DNA from: Bacillota bacterium
Lineage (GTDB): Bacteria; Bacillota; Clostridia; Acetivibrionales; DSM-1351
Assembly: GCA_023416275.1 (NCBI GenBank)
Contig: JAEZIB010000180.1
Coordinates: 1-13,639, forward strand
Reading direction: 5' to 3'
DNA: 13,639 nucleotides
Shown here in pieces: positions 7,198 to 13,639 of this stretch (position 1 is the stretch's first letter; each line of letters begins with the position of its first letter). A program made the translations under genes and the position numbers. The notes under the pieces are model-generated. The model searched no databases. It was not told the origin of the DNA and saw only the letters and a list, made by a program, of their open reading frames with translations.

Positions 7198-8193
7198 ATG
7201 TCATCAAAAATTAGCGGTTTAAACATTATTAAAATAGTACTTGATATTATAATGTCTGTATTATTAGTTCTGATGTTCAATAAAAATGTAATTAGTCTTA
7301 ATTTCCATGAAATTGGAGGACTATTTGTTGGTGGTTTCTTTTTAGTTCATATGCTACTAAACTGGAAATGGATTGTCGCTGTATCTAAACGAATATTTAG
7401 CAAGGAACTCTCCTTTAAATTAAGGTTTGGGTATATTATAATCTTTTTACTATTAATTTCAGTATTGCTAATATTAATAAGTGGCATATTTATTTCTAAA
7501 ATTATTTTTGCAGGGTTTTTTACCTCTAGTATCAATTGGAAATCAATTCATTACTTTTCAGCTGCATGTTCTTTAATCCTTGTGGGAATACACTTAGGTT
7601 TAAACTGGGGATTTGTAATGGGAATGTTTAAGAAATTTATTAAGATTCCAACTACTATTGCAACGCCTATAAGTGTAATTATAGTAATAGCTATTGTATC
7701 CTTTGGTGCTTATAGCGTAGTTACTTCCAGTTTTACCAGATGGATATCATCACCGTTTTCTACTAGTCAGCTAAAAGGTGGTTTTAACAAACCAATGGAT
7801 TTCCAAAATGATGAATTCAATAATGACACTGAGCGAAGCTCGTCTGGACAAAGTAGTGACGAAGCTGGTACTCTAGACTTTAACAACTCAGATAACAGTA
7901 CAAAATCATCCAATAACATTCAGTCTTCTGATAAGCAAAATGGTGAAGACGACAAAAACCCGAATAATGGCAAAAACTTCAATAGAGGTGAGCGACCAAG
8001 TGGCTTCCATCAAAAAGGAGGCGAAAGACCTACAGACAATCGTGGATTCCCAGATAGAGGCGAACATGGTGGTAATGCCAGCATTATAAGTGTAATTCTA
8101 ACCTTTATCTCAATAATAGGGCTGTTTTCTGCAATAACCTATTACTGCGGAAAACTTTTAAACAGAAGAAAAAGGTACATTATACTTCATTAA
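7198..8193 (+). CDS. DUF4405-type polytopic membrane protein, probable di-heme cytochrome b-like
   Basis: 331 residues with about six predicted membrane helices, roughly at 10-29, 37-58, 79-100, 118-140, 157-176 and 296-314. The first four helices match the DUF4405 pattern: His37 and His51 (HMLLNWKW) in helix 2, and His118 and His132 (HLGLNWGF) in helix 4. Both pairs are spaced H-x13-H, as in membrane di-heme cytochromes where each helix supplies ligands to two haems. Residues about 185-294 are a low-complexity loop rich in Asn, Ser, Asp, Gly and Lys, predicted to lie outside the membrane; the protein ends with an RRKR tail. The ATG at 7198 follows GAAGGAGA by about nine bases. It stands alone, divergent from the cobalamin operon and closed by a strong terminator. 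An electron-transfer role is inferred; partner and substrate are unknown. Confidence 0.75.
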   Translation: MSSKISGLNIIKIVLDIIMSVLLVLMFNKNVISLNFHEIGGLFVGGFFLVHMLLNWKWIVAVSKRIFSKELSFKLRFGYIIIFLLLISVLLILISGIFISKIIFAGFFTSSINWKSIHYFSAACSLILVGIHLGLNWGFVMGMFKKFIKIPTTIATPISVIIVIAIVSFGAYSVVTSSFTRWISSPFSTSQLKGGFNKPMDFQNDEFNNDTERSSSGQSSDEAGTLDFNNSDNSTKSSNNIQSSDKQNGEDDKNPNNGKNFNRGERPSGFHQKGGERPTDNRGFPDRGEHGGNASIISVILTFISIIGLFSAITYYCGKLLNRRKRYIILH

Positions 8194-8208
8194 ATCGTTA
8201 ATGGTTTT

Positions 8209-8242
8209 AAAGCTCGTAATTTAGGTATTTACGAGCTTTTTT
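8209..8242 (+). terminator. Intrinsic terminator after the DUF4405 gene
   Basis: AAAGCTCGTAA (8209-8219) pairs perfectly with TTACGAGCTTT (8229-8239) across a nine-base loop, giving an 11-bp stem that runs into six T residues (8237-8242). It begins 15 bases after the stop codon, so it ends the DUF4405 transcript and separates it from the metal-sensor gene. Confidence 0.9.
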
Positions 8243-8480
8243 ATTATTTAATAGATTAAAGACCATAAACCCTGTACCAAAAGTATCTGTTTTAAGTCCT
8301 TTATAAAAATAGTTGATATTTAAAATCCTTTTATATAAAATTAGTAAAGAGCAGTATGAGCGTTGTTTTATTGGGCAGGCATCGTATAAGTAAGTTTTTA
8401 AACATGATGTTTTGTATTAGCTTTATAATATATAGAAAGCTCTATCACCGTACTAATTAACTCAGAAGGGATCATATATT

Positions 8481-8870
8481 ATGGAAGAAAAACAGCATTT
8501 CCATACTCATATATCAGAAGACGGCAAAGAGTACACCCATAGTCACTCTGATAAGCAGGAAAACAATCACGGACATGAAAACAATCATGAACATGGTCAT
8601 GGGCATAAGCACAGCCATCAAAATACCAAAGCTGTATTAAACAGATTATCCCGTGCAAGCGGACACCTTGAATCGGTAAAACGTATGGTAGAGGACGGAA
8701 AGGATTGCAGTGAGGTTTTAATTCAATTATCTGCTGTCATTGCTGCACTTAATAACGCAGGTAAGGTTATATTAAAGGATCATATTGAGCACTGTATTGT
8801 GGATGCAGTAGAATCAGGCGATAAAGAGGCAATTGAAAACCTTAACAGGGCAATTGACCGATTTATTTGA
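8481..8870 (+). CDS. CsoR/RcnR-family metal-sensing transcriptional repressor with His-rich N-terminus
   Basis: 129 residues, against about 85-100 for ordinary family members. Residues 48-129 form the all-helical DUF156 domain, which binds DNA as a tetramer and releases it on metal binding. Likely ligands Cys76 (GKDCSEVL), His101 and Cys105 (DHIEHC) reproduce the Cys-His-Cys set of CsoR. His62 in SGHLES replaces a residue that is often Gln. The extra N-terminal segment (1-46) has 13 histidines, many as GH, EH or KH pairs, suggesting extra capacity for Ni, Co, Cu or Zn. The ATG at 8481 follows AGAAGGG at ten bases, slightly long. A TATAAT at 8424-8429 could be its -10, without a good -35. No metal efflux gene follows; the next gene is convergent. 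Which metal it senses cannot be decided here. Confidence 0.88.
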   Translation: MEEKQHFHTHISEDGKEYTHSHSDKQENNHGHENNHEHGHGHKHSHQNTKAVLNRLSRASGHLESVKRMVEDGKDCSEVLIQLSAVIAALNNAGKVILKDHIEHCIVDAVESGDKEAIENLNRAIDRFI

Positions 8871-8896
8871 CCATTTATTCGCATAAGGTTTCTTAA

Positions 8897-8934
8897 AGAG
8901 GAGCCATGCAAACTCAATATGTTGCAAGCCCTCT
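8897..8934 (+). terminator. Weak hairpin after the metal-sensor gene, possible terminator
   Basis: AGAGG (8897-8901) pairs with CCTCT (8930-8934), and an inner TGCAA/TTGCA stem closes a ten-base loop, with an asymmetric internal loop between them. It is followed by ATGTTTTGT rather than a clean T run. It lies between convergent genes, where a terminator is expected, but the structure is only moderately persuasive. Confidence 0.35.
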
Positions 8935-8974
8935 ATGTTTTGTAAGCTTAACGAAATAGTTAAATCAACCACCT

Positions 8975-9787
8975 TTATTTCTCCCAAAAAACAGTTGTCA
9001 CTAGTGTTGTTGTACCTTCTGATATGTTGCCGTTTTTTTCTATTGATTTTAAATAGTCTCTTACATTTTCTATATCAATATCTGTTAACTCTTTCCGTTG
9101 TTTTGCTCTATTAATATAGAATTGGCAGGCTTGCTCATAAGTCCTGTCTGAATTCCATACTTGCTTTTCATAAGTAAATTCCGGTGAATATCCCAATTGC
9201 CACAGCATTGCAAATGTGTTTATTATCCCGTCATTAGCTGCTGATATACCCTGTTCAAGGCCTAATATTCTTTCAACCTCAGAATAAACTGAATCCTTAC
9301 GCCTTGTAGGTTTGCACAAAATGCAATAACGCTTGCTGGCTGCAATCATTTTTTCTAAAGCAGCTGCATTTGATATAGCTGAAGTCATATGTGCAAATAC
9401 CAAGTCAAAACGAGAAGCAAATCCATTTTCCTCAAGAGAAAGCTCATTCCAATCAGCTGTATACAACGTAACATTGTTTTGAGCTAATTCTTCCGCTCTT
9501 CTCTTACCGTTCTCAATCATTTTAGAAGAAATATCAACACCTGTTACAGTTCTCACACAGTTTGCAATTGCAATTGAATATGCTGCTGCACCACAGCCAA
9601 CGTCGAGCACGTCATAAGAAGAATTTAGCAGTCTCTTGCTCTCTAAAAGCTGTAGAAATTGATTATCCTCAAAGGAAGGAAGCTCATTAAAACACTGTGC
9701 GTCTGCCTGTGAATCCCACATAGCAATTACTGCTTCAGAGTTATTATTTTTCAAAACCCAATTCTTTCTAATTTCATCTAATGTCAT
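8975..9787 (-). CDS. Class I SAM-dependent methyltransferase
   Basis: 270 residues with a Rossmann-type methyltransferase core. Motif I is VLDVGCGAAAY (60-70), the SAM-binding glycine loop. VTGVDISSKM (81-90) ends the second strand with the acidic residue that normally holds the ribose. LYTADWNEL and FDLVFAHMTSAI follow as motifs II-III. The N-terminal WDSQADAQCFNELP segment and C-terminal helices are characteristic of a subgroup often annotated only as methyltransferase type 11/12. The ATG at 9787 has GAGGGG about eight bases upstream. It lies 207 bases downstream of the FecE-type ATPase gene, on the same strand, so it could be cotranscribed or have its own promoter. Substrate unknown: a role in modifying the importer's ligand or a corrinoid is possible, but this is inference from position only. 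Confidence 0.82.
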   Translation of the reverse strand: MTLDEIRKNWVLKNNNSEAVIAMWDSQADAQCFNELPSFEDNQFLQLLESKRLLNSSYDVLDVGCGAAAYSIAIANCVRTVTGVDISSKMIENGKRRAEELAQNNVTLYTADWNELSLEENGFASRFDLVFAHMTSAISNAAALEKMIAASKRYCILCKPTRRKDSVYSEVERILGLEQGISAANDGIINTFAMLWQLGYSPEFTYEKQVWNSDRTYEQACQFYINRAKQRKELTDIDIENVRDYLKSIEKNGNISEGTTTLVTTVFWEK

Positions 9788-9828
9788 ATGGCTTTCCCCT
9801 CTTCAAAATTATAACGCCTAGATTCAAA

Positions 9829-9858
9829 ATTAAATTTTTCGATTTTATACACCGTCAA
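9829..9858 (-). promoter_or_regulatory. Possible promoter for the methyltransferase gene
   Basis: On the minus strand TTGACG (9858-9853) and TTTAAT (9834-9829) are separated by 18 bases, each five of six to consensus. Transcription would start about 30 bases before the ATG at 9787. The -35 lies within the dispersed repeat, directly after its palindrome. An alternative TATAAT at 9813-9808 has no -35. Confidence 0.4.
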
Positions 9859-9890
9859 AAACCACTTGTGGTTTTTGTTGCTCGAAAATG
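9849..9890 (+). repeat. Dispersed intergenic repeat, copy 2, with 20-bp palindrome
   Basis: Second copy of the repeat at 6497-6537 (33 of 39 aligned positions identical). It contains AAAAACCACTTGTGGTTTTT (9858-9877), a 9-bp perfect inverted repeat with a two-base centre. Because each arm is flanked by A5 or T5, the structure could act as a bidirectional intrinsic terminator. It lies in the gap between the importer ATPase and methyltransferase genes. Confidence 0.6.
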
Positions 9891-9946
9891 CACCTTGTTT
9901 GTACATACTTTATTTTTGAGCTATTACATTCAGCGGCGTGTAAGCG

Positions 9947-9970
9947 AGGCGGGAGATATCCTCACCGCCT
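9947..9970. other. GC-rich hairpin in the ATPase-methyltransferase gap
   Basis: AGGCGG-GAG (9947-9955) pairs with CTC-A-CCGCCT (9961-9970), nine base pairs with one bulged A and the loop ATATC. The surrounding 40 bases (9931-9970) are far richer in GC than the rest of the window. No T run follows on the minus strand, so it is not a standard terminator in the direction of the neighbouring genes. Function unknown; it could stabilise the 3' end of the importer mRNA or belong to a small RNA or element remnant. Confidence 0.45.
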
Positions 9971-10009
9971 GAAAAACAAAGCAGTACCCGCCACTTATAG
10001 AAGTACGGG
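9971..10009 (-). terminator. Possible intrinsic terminator at the end of the second importer operon
   Basis: On the minus strand CCCG (10009-10006) and ACTT pair with AAGT and CGGG (9990-9987), separated by a small internal loop (T opposite GG) and a CTAT loop. TACTGCTTTGTTTTT follows (9986-9972). The stem overlaps the stop codon of the ATPase gene. The T tract begins several bases after the stem, so strength is doubtful. Confidence 0.45.
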
Positions 10010-10783
10010 ACATTTTCTTGCCTCGTTATAATCAGGAATTGGAATTACTACCTTAATGCCCTTATAATCGGCTATTGCAGCAGGCATATTGTATACTGCC
10101 TCCAAACATTCAGGAGTCATTGTATCAAGCCCTCCATAAGAATAAATATGTCCACCCTTTAAGAACAAGTACTTATCACAATAGCGCAGTGCAAGGTTTA
10201 AGTCGTGTATGACTACAGCCACAGCTATTCCACACTCTTTTGCAATGCTGCGAATAATTCTCAGAACTTCATACTGATTTCTTGGGTCCAAGCTGCTGGT
10301 GGGTTCATCTAATAGCAGAAACTTTGGCTGTTGTGCCAATGCTCTTGCTAACATAACCTTTTGCAGTTCACCACCGCTTATTTCATCAATATATTTAAGT
10401 TGAATCTTATCAAGCTCCATTTGCTCAATGATAATTTTTACAATATCAATATCTTTTTTCGTAGCATCCCATTTGATATAGGGTTTTCTCCCTAATAACA
10501 CAGTATCAAATACCGTAATCCTAGAGCCTTCATTTTTCTGCGCCACATATGCAATGCGTTTTGCAACCTCGCTTCTGTGCATTACCAAAGTGTCCTGACC
10601 AGAAACATATACTGTACCACCTTTTGAAGTATAGATTCCATTAAGACATTTCAACAAAGTACTTTTTCCGGCTCCATTATTCCCTAATATTGCGATAAAC
10701 TGATTATCCTCAATATCAAAGGAAATATCCTTTAAGATGTTTCTTGTATCATATGAAAAGGAAATATTTTTAATTTCTATCAT
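9995..10783 (-). CDS. FecE-type ABC importer ATPase, second importer
   Basis: 262-residue ATPase of a metal-chelate (iron-siderophore/haem/corrinoid class) importer. Motifs from the chosen start: Walker A GNNGAGKST (34-42), Q-loop Gln82 in YVAQKN, signature SGGELQK (136-142), Walker B LLLDEP (156-161), H-loop His193 in VIHDLN. The start is the ATG at 10783, which gives MIEIKNISFSY and has AAGGGGG about ten bases upstream. An in-frame ATG at 10963 would add 60 residues of Cys/Trp/Leu-rich sequence that is simply the permease gene read in another frame. The gene overlaps the permease stop by 14 bases, indicating coupled translation. It differs clearly from the first ATPase at 3444-4265, so the two are not a recent duplication. 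Confidence 0.92.
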   Translation of the reverse strand: MIEIKNISFSYDTRNILKDISFDIEDNQFIAILGNNGAGKSTLLKCLNGIYTSKGGTVYVSGQDTLVMHRSEVAKRIAYVAQKNEGSRITVFDTVLLGRKPYIKWDATKKDIDIVKIIIEQMELDKIQLKYIDEISGGELQKVMLARALAQQPKFLLLDEPTSSLDPRNQYEVLRIIRSIAKECGIAVAVVIHDLNLALRYCDKYLFLKGGHIYSYGGLDTMTPECLEAVYNMPAAIADYKGIKVVIPIPDYNEARKCPVLL

Positions 10784-11849
10784 GTTTTGATTCCCCCTTA
10801 AATAGCAAATATAAAAACATTGGGCCTCCAATAAAACTTGTAATTGCTCCAATTGGCAAAATAATGGGCGAAATAACCACTCTTGCAAAAGTATCCGCCA
10901 GTAACAGCAAAACAGCACCTGCCACTGCTGATGCAGGAAGCAAAAAACGATAGTCATTTCCAATAAACATCCTCAACAAGTGGGGAGCAACAAGTCCTAT
11001 AAAGCTAATAATTCCTACTAACGCCACTGCTGCCGCAGATGCAAGGGAAGCAATTATCATTGAGCATAAAATCAGAGATTCTACATTTACACCGAGGCTT
11101 TTAGCAGTATGATGTCCACTATTTAATGCATTGTAATTCCAACGGTTAAACATAAAGTATATAAATGCTATAATAAAAACAATAAGCAGTATGATTAACT
11201 CTTTCCCATTAGTTCGCCCTAAATCTCCAAATGTCCAGAACACAACTGCTGCCACCTGCACATCCTCAGCAAAATATTGCATCAGAGTCGTTCCACCTGA
11301 AAACATTGCACTAAGTGCTACACCTGATAATACTAAAGCCTCAGGACCAATTCTCTTAATTCTAGATAATATCAACACAACAACTGCCGAAATTGCCCCT
11401 CCCATAAATGCACATATTGTCACAACATATGGGTTATCTATTGAAACAGCATTTGCTGCCGCCGTAGAGTTTTGTGTTCCTGCTCCAAACAAAATAATAG
11501 CTATAGTCGCACCAAACGCTGCTCCTTGAGATACTCCCAATGTTGAAGCTGATGCAAGCTGATTTCTCAGAATGCTCTGCATGACTGCACCCGCTATAGC
11601 AAGAGTGGCTCCAACTAGCATCGCTGTATAAATTCGTGGCAGCCTAATACCATATACTACAATTTCAGCTTTTTTTGTACCTTTTCCAACCAGTGTTTTT
11701 AAGATATCAATAAATGAAATCCCTGCAGAACCAGCACTTATTGCTGCTAATGCAATAGCAATTAACAAAACCAAAAGAACTGCAATGAAAAAAATCTTTC
11801 TCCGAGCAACCATTTCATAAGTAGATTGGGAATTTGCCTTTTTTAACAT
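10770..11849 (-). CDS. FecCD-family ABC importer permease, second importer
   Basis: 359-residue membrane subunit with about ten hydrophobic helices. Family landmarks appear in order: YGIRLPRI, then GAVMQSILRNQLASASTLGVSQGAAFG, then the ATPase-contact segment AKSLGVNVE, ALVGIISFIGLVAPHLLRM with the conserved Pro-His, and LPIGAITSFIGGPMFLYLLF at the end. The N-terminal 18 residues are polar and cytoplasmic. The ATG at 11849 has GGAG about eight bases upstream, and the gene starts two bases after the binding-protein stop. It forms a type II importer with its two neighbours; the transported chelate cannot be read from the sequence. Confidence 0.92.
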   Translation of the reverse strand: MLKKANSQSTYEMVARRKIFFIAVLLVLLIAIALAAISAGSAGISFIDILKTLVGKGTKKAEIVVYGIRLPRIYTAMLVGATLAIAGAVMQSILRNQLASASTLGVSQGAAFGATIAIILFGAGTQNSTAAANAVSIDNPYVVTICAFMGGAISAVVVLILSRIKRIGPEALVLSGVALSAMFSGGTTLMQYFAEDVQVAAVVFWTFGDLGRTNGKELIILLIVFIIAFIYFMFNRWNYNALNSGHHTAKSLGVNVESLILCSMIIASLASAAAVALVGIISFIGLVAPHLLRMFIGNDYRFLLPASAVAGAVLLLLADTFARVVISPIILPIGAITSFIGGPMFLYLLFKGESKHDRN

Positions 11850-11851
11850 TC

Positions 11852-12982
11852 TTATTCTCCAATCTTAATTGATCCGAACCCAAAGCCAGCTTCTTCTAGA
11901 TGTTTATAGTAGTCTGAAGCTCCCAGCATAAAAGAAAATATTTCATTTGCTTTTTTAACTGCATCAACATCGGAAAATTGATTAGGATACACAATTGATG
12001 CTGCATAATAGCAATCAGCCAGTGCTATTTCTACATTTGTATAATACCAATTGTATCCCAGCATTGTGTACACTTTACCCTTCTGAAAGGCTTTTAAAGA
12101 TTTATAAAAATCACTATTATTTTTGTAGTCTTTATTAACTAAGCCGATGTTATTAGGATCAAGAAAAATTATTTCAGGATTCATTTCCAAAATTAATTCA
12201 GGATCAATTATTACACCCTTTGATGTATTATCAGATGCTTTAATTACGCTATTGGCATTGATAGCTTCAAAGGGAGGAAAGTTTTGATATGTACCTTCAA
12301 TTCCATGACCTCCCTTGAAGGATACCGCCCCAGTGTATACAGATAGTTTATCTTCAGCCTTTATATCCTTTGTTCGATTATTTAAATCGTTCTCAATAGT
12401 CTGAATATAATTTATGACTTCTTCACAGCGTTCTTCCTTACCACACACTTCTCCAATAACTCTTAAGGACTCGTCATAATCATCTTCAAATAGTGTTCCG
12501 CCATTAATTACTACTACTGGAATACCTGTTTTACTTTGAAGTTTTTCGGCATCCTCCTTCGTATAAGCACATATTATAACATCGGGAGCTACTTTTACAA
12601 TTTCCTCTACATAGGGTGTATATCCGCCGCTTCCGCCTTCCCCAACAGAAGGTAGGTCTTTCCACTTGTCATAGTTTTCCCAGTTATACGCTTTTACAAG
12701 AGTTTTCTCTTTTTCACCTGCTTCAACTCCTACCACCAAATCCTGCGCCTGAGCATAACACATCATTCTGAGCGCATTTGCCAAGGGAACTACGCTATTA
12801 ACCTTTTGTGGTACTTCCACTTCTCTTCCCAGAGCATCTACTACTATTCGTTTATCTGAAGCAGTTGCTGTAGCTTGTGTTGTATTAGAAATTTGCTTAC
12901 TATTTTGACAGCCAGTCATTAATATTGTTATAAATGTAATACATAAAACCAAAACAGCTAATTTTTTTATTTTCTTATTCAT
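11852..12982 (-). CDS. Metal-chelate ABC importer substrate-binding lipoprotein
   Basis: 376 residues. A basic N-terminus (MNKKIKK) and hydrophobic stretch end in lipobox LMTGC with Cys25 as the lipid anchor. A Thr/Ala/Ser linker follows, then a class III binding-protein domain starting VVDALGREVEVP and including KVAPDVIICAY and GIPVVVING. Several features differ from the BtuF-like protein upstream: a GEGGSGGYTPYVEE stretch, a GGHGIEGTYQNFPPFEAI segment, and LGYNWYYTNVEIALADCYYAA near the C-terminus. These recall binding proteins annotated as iron-complex type in clostridia and methanogens, but the true ligand is unknown. The ATG at 12982 follows GGGGGA by about nine bases. The 144 bases between it and fmdE show no clear promoter. 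Confidence 0.88.
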   Translation of the reverse strand: MNKKIKKLAVLVLCITFITILMTGCQNSKQISNTTQATATASDKRIVVDALGREVEVPQKVNSVVPLANALRMMCYAQAQDLVVGVEAGEKEKTLVKAYNWENYDKWKDLPSVGEGGSGGYTPYVEEIVKVAPDVIICAYTKEDAEKLQSKTGIPVVVINGGTLFEDDYDESLRVIGEVCGKEERCEEVINYIQTIENDLNNRTKDIKAEDKLSVYTGAVSFKGGHGIEGTYQNFPPFEAINANSVIKASDNTSKGVIIDPELILEMNPEIIFLDPNNIGLVNKDYKNNSDFYKSLKAFQKGKVYTMLGYNWYYTNVEIALADCYYAASIVYPNQFSDVDAVKKANEIFSFMLGASDYYKHLEEAGFGFGSIKIGE

Positions 12983-13126
12983 TATTATATTCCCCCACTA
13001 TGGTGCATTTGTTTTAAAATAATAACCACCTTAACTTTAACCTTATGTTAGCTCTCATGCGCTTAAAAACCATAAAGTTAGACAAACCTTCAGATACTTG
13101 AACAATAATTGGTCAATTTATTCTCC

Positions 13127-13639
13127 TTATACCTCAAATCTGTTATAATCTGAAAAGCAATCTAAACATACCTTTTTTCCATCTTGTATTCTAATCATAT
13201 TTTCAGAGGTTGCTTCCCCACAACACTCACAGTTAATTGAATTAAAAATTCTTGCACATTCCGGTATTTGTACCTTTACTTCAGTAATATCAAAAAGTTC
13301 CTCTGGCAATTTATTTTGCATATAATCAAAGGACTCCTCTCTTGTCATTCCCTTTGGTCTGTCTTTTAGAACCAAACGAACTGATTTCCCACTTGTTCTG
13401 TTGATAAAGGAAAACGCCTGCTTACCTCTCAAATGAAAGAGCAAATTACCTTTTCCAACACTACAACCAAGCAAAACCTGTATTGCATCAACACCACATG
13501 CATCATTCTCAGAAATACATACTACATTTTCATCTTCCGAAAAGCTTAAGTCCAATAATTTAGTTGCGTAAAGTACAGCCTTATAGCCAATTGTCAATCC
13601 ACCACACACGTGTCCGTGAAATTTTGCACATTGTTCCCA
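13127..13639 (-). CDS. fmdE: FmdE family protein (5' end outside window)
   Basis: Partial at its N-terminus: the reading frame is open to the window edge. The last in-window codons read WEQCAKFHGHV and continue CGGLTIGYKA, so the codon at 13609-13607 is the Val of the conserved HGHxC motif and not a start. FHGHVCGGLTIGYKA is the hallmark of the FmdE domain, with His and Cys as probable metal ligands. ENDACGVDAIQVLLGCSVGKGNL, also typical, follows. The C-terminus has a zinc-ribbon pair CECCG and CLDC, found in many members. FmdE was named for a gene linked to molybdenum formylmethanofuran dehydrogenase in methanogens, but bacteria with no such enzyme also carry it, and its activity is not established. 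It is on the same strand as the second importer and 144 bases upstream, so probably part of that transcription unit. Confidence 0.9.
   Translation of the reverse strand, partial: WEQCAKFHGHVCGGLTIGYKAVLYATKLLDLSFSEDENVVCISENDACGVDAIQVLLGCSVGKGNLLFHLRGKQAFSFINRTSGKSVRLVLKDRPKGMTREESFDYMQNKLPEELFDITEVKVQIPECARIFNSINCECCGEATSENMIRIQDGKKVCLDCFSDYNRFEV

Noticed and set aside
9781..9972. 63-codon plus-strand reading frame between the methyltransferase and ATPase genes
   Set aside because: It spans the repeat palindrome, the putative promoter and the GC-rich hairpin, lacks a ribosome site and resembles no protein.
10784..10963. 60-residue N-terminal extension of the second ATPase
   Set aside because: The residues are the permease gene read in another frame, unlike any ATPase N-terminus; the ATG at 10783 has a strong ribosome site and begins the normal domain.
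13607..13609. GTG as the fmdE start codon
   Set aside because: It encodes the Val of the conserved HGHVC motif; the frame is open with family-like residues to the window edge, so the real start lies outside.

Overview
The window is AT-rich, uses Shine-Dalgarno sites of the AGGAG type and carries anaerobe-style cobalamin genes, an FmdE protein and clostridial-looking lipoproteins. This suggests a low-GC anaerobic Firmicute of the Clostridia, perhaps near Ruminiclostridium or Clostridium. That placement is inferred from composition and gene content, not from a database match.

Left block (1-7056, all on the minus strand): a cobalamin salvage and late-synthesis operon. Reading in the direction of transcription there is a promoter (about 7056-7029), a cobalamin riboswitch aptamer (about 6958-6774), an intrinsic terminator (6666-6630), an unusually long leader, and then btuF (substrate-binding lipoprotein), btuC (permease), btuD (ATPase), cbiA (cobyrinate a,c-diamide synthase), cobQ/cbiP (cobyric acid synthase) and the first 30 codons of cbiB/cobD at the window edge. 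BtuFCD would import corrinoids. CbiA, CobQ and CbiB would carry cobyrinate towards adenosylcobinamide phosphate. The riboswitch would lower expression of the whole set when adenosylcobalamin is plentiful.

Middle block (7088-8870, plus strand): a six-helix DUF4405-type membrane protein with two H-x13-H pairs that resemble a di-heme cytochrome b core, preceded by direct repeats that look like a response-regulator operator and followed by a strong terminator. Next comes a CsoR/RcnR-family metal-sensing repressor with a histidine-rich N-terminal extension and no visible efflux partner.

Right block (8975-13639, minus strand): a second, separate metal-chelate type ABC importer. In transcription order it holds fmdE (5' end outside the window), a lipoprotein binding protein, a FecCD permease, a FecE-type ATPase and, after a 207-base gap with hairpins and a possible promoter, a class I SAM-dependent methyltransferase. 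The substrate is unknown. This FmdE/importer/methyltransferase grouping is the least explained system here.

A 39-base repeat (33 identical positions) occurs in two intergenic gaps, at about 6497 and 9849, in the same orientation. No tRNA, rRNA, CRISPR array, transposase or phage gene was seen.
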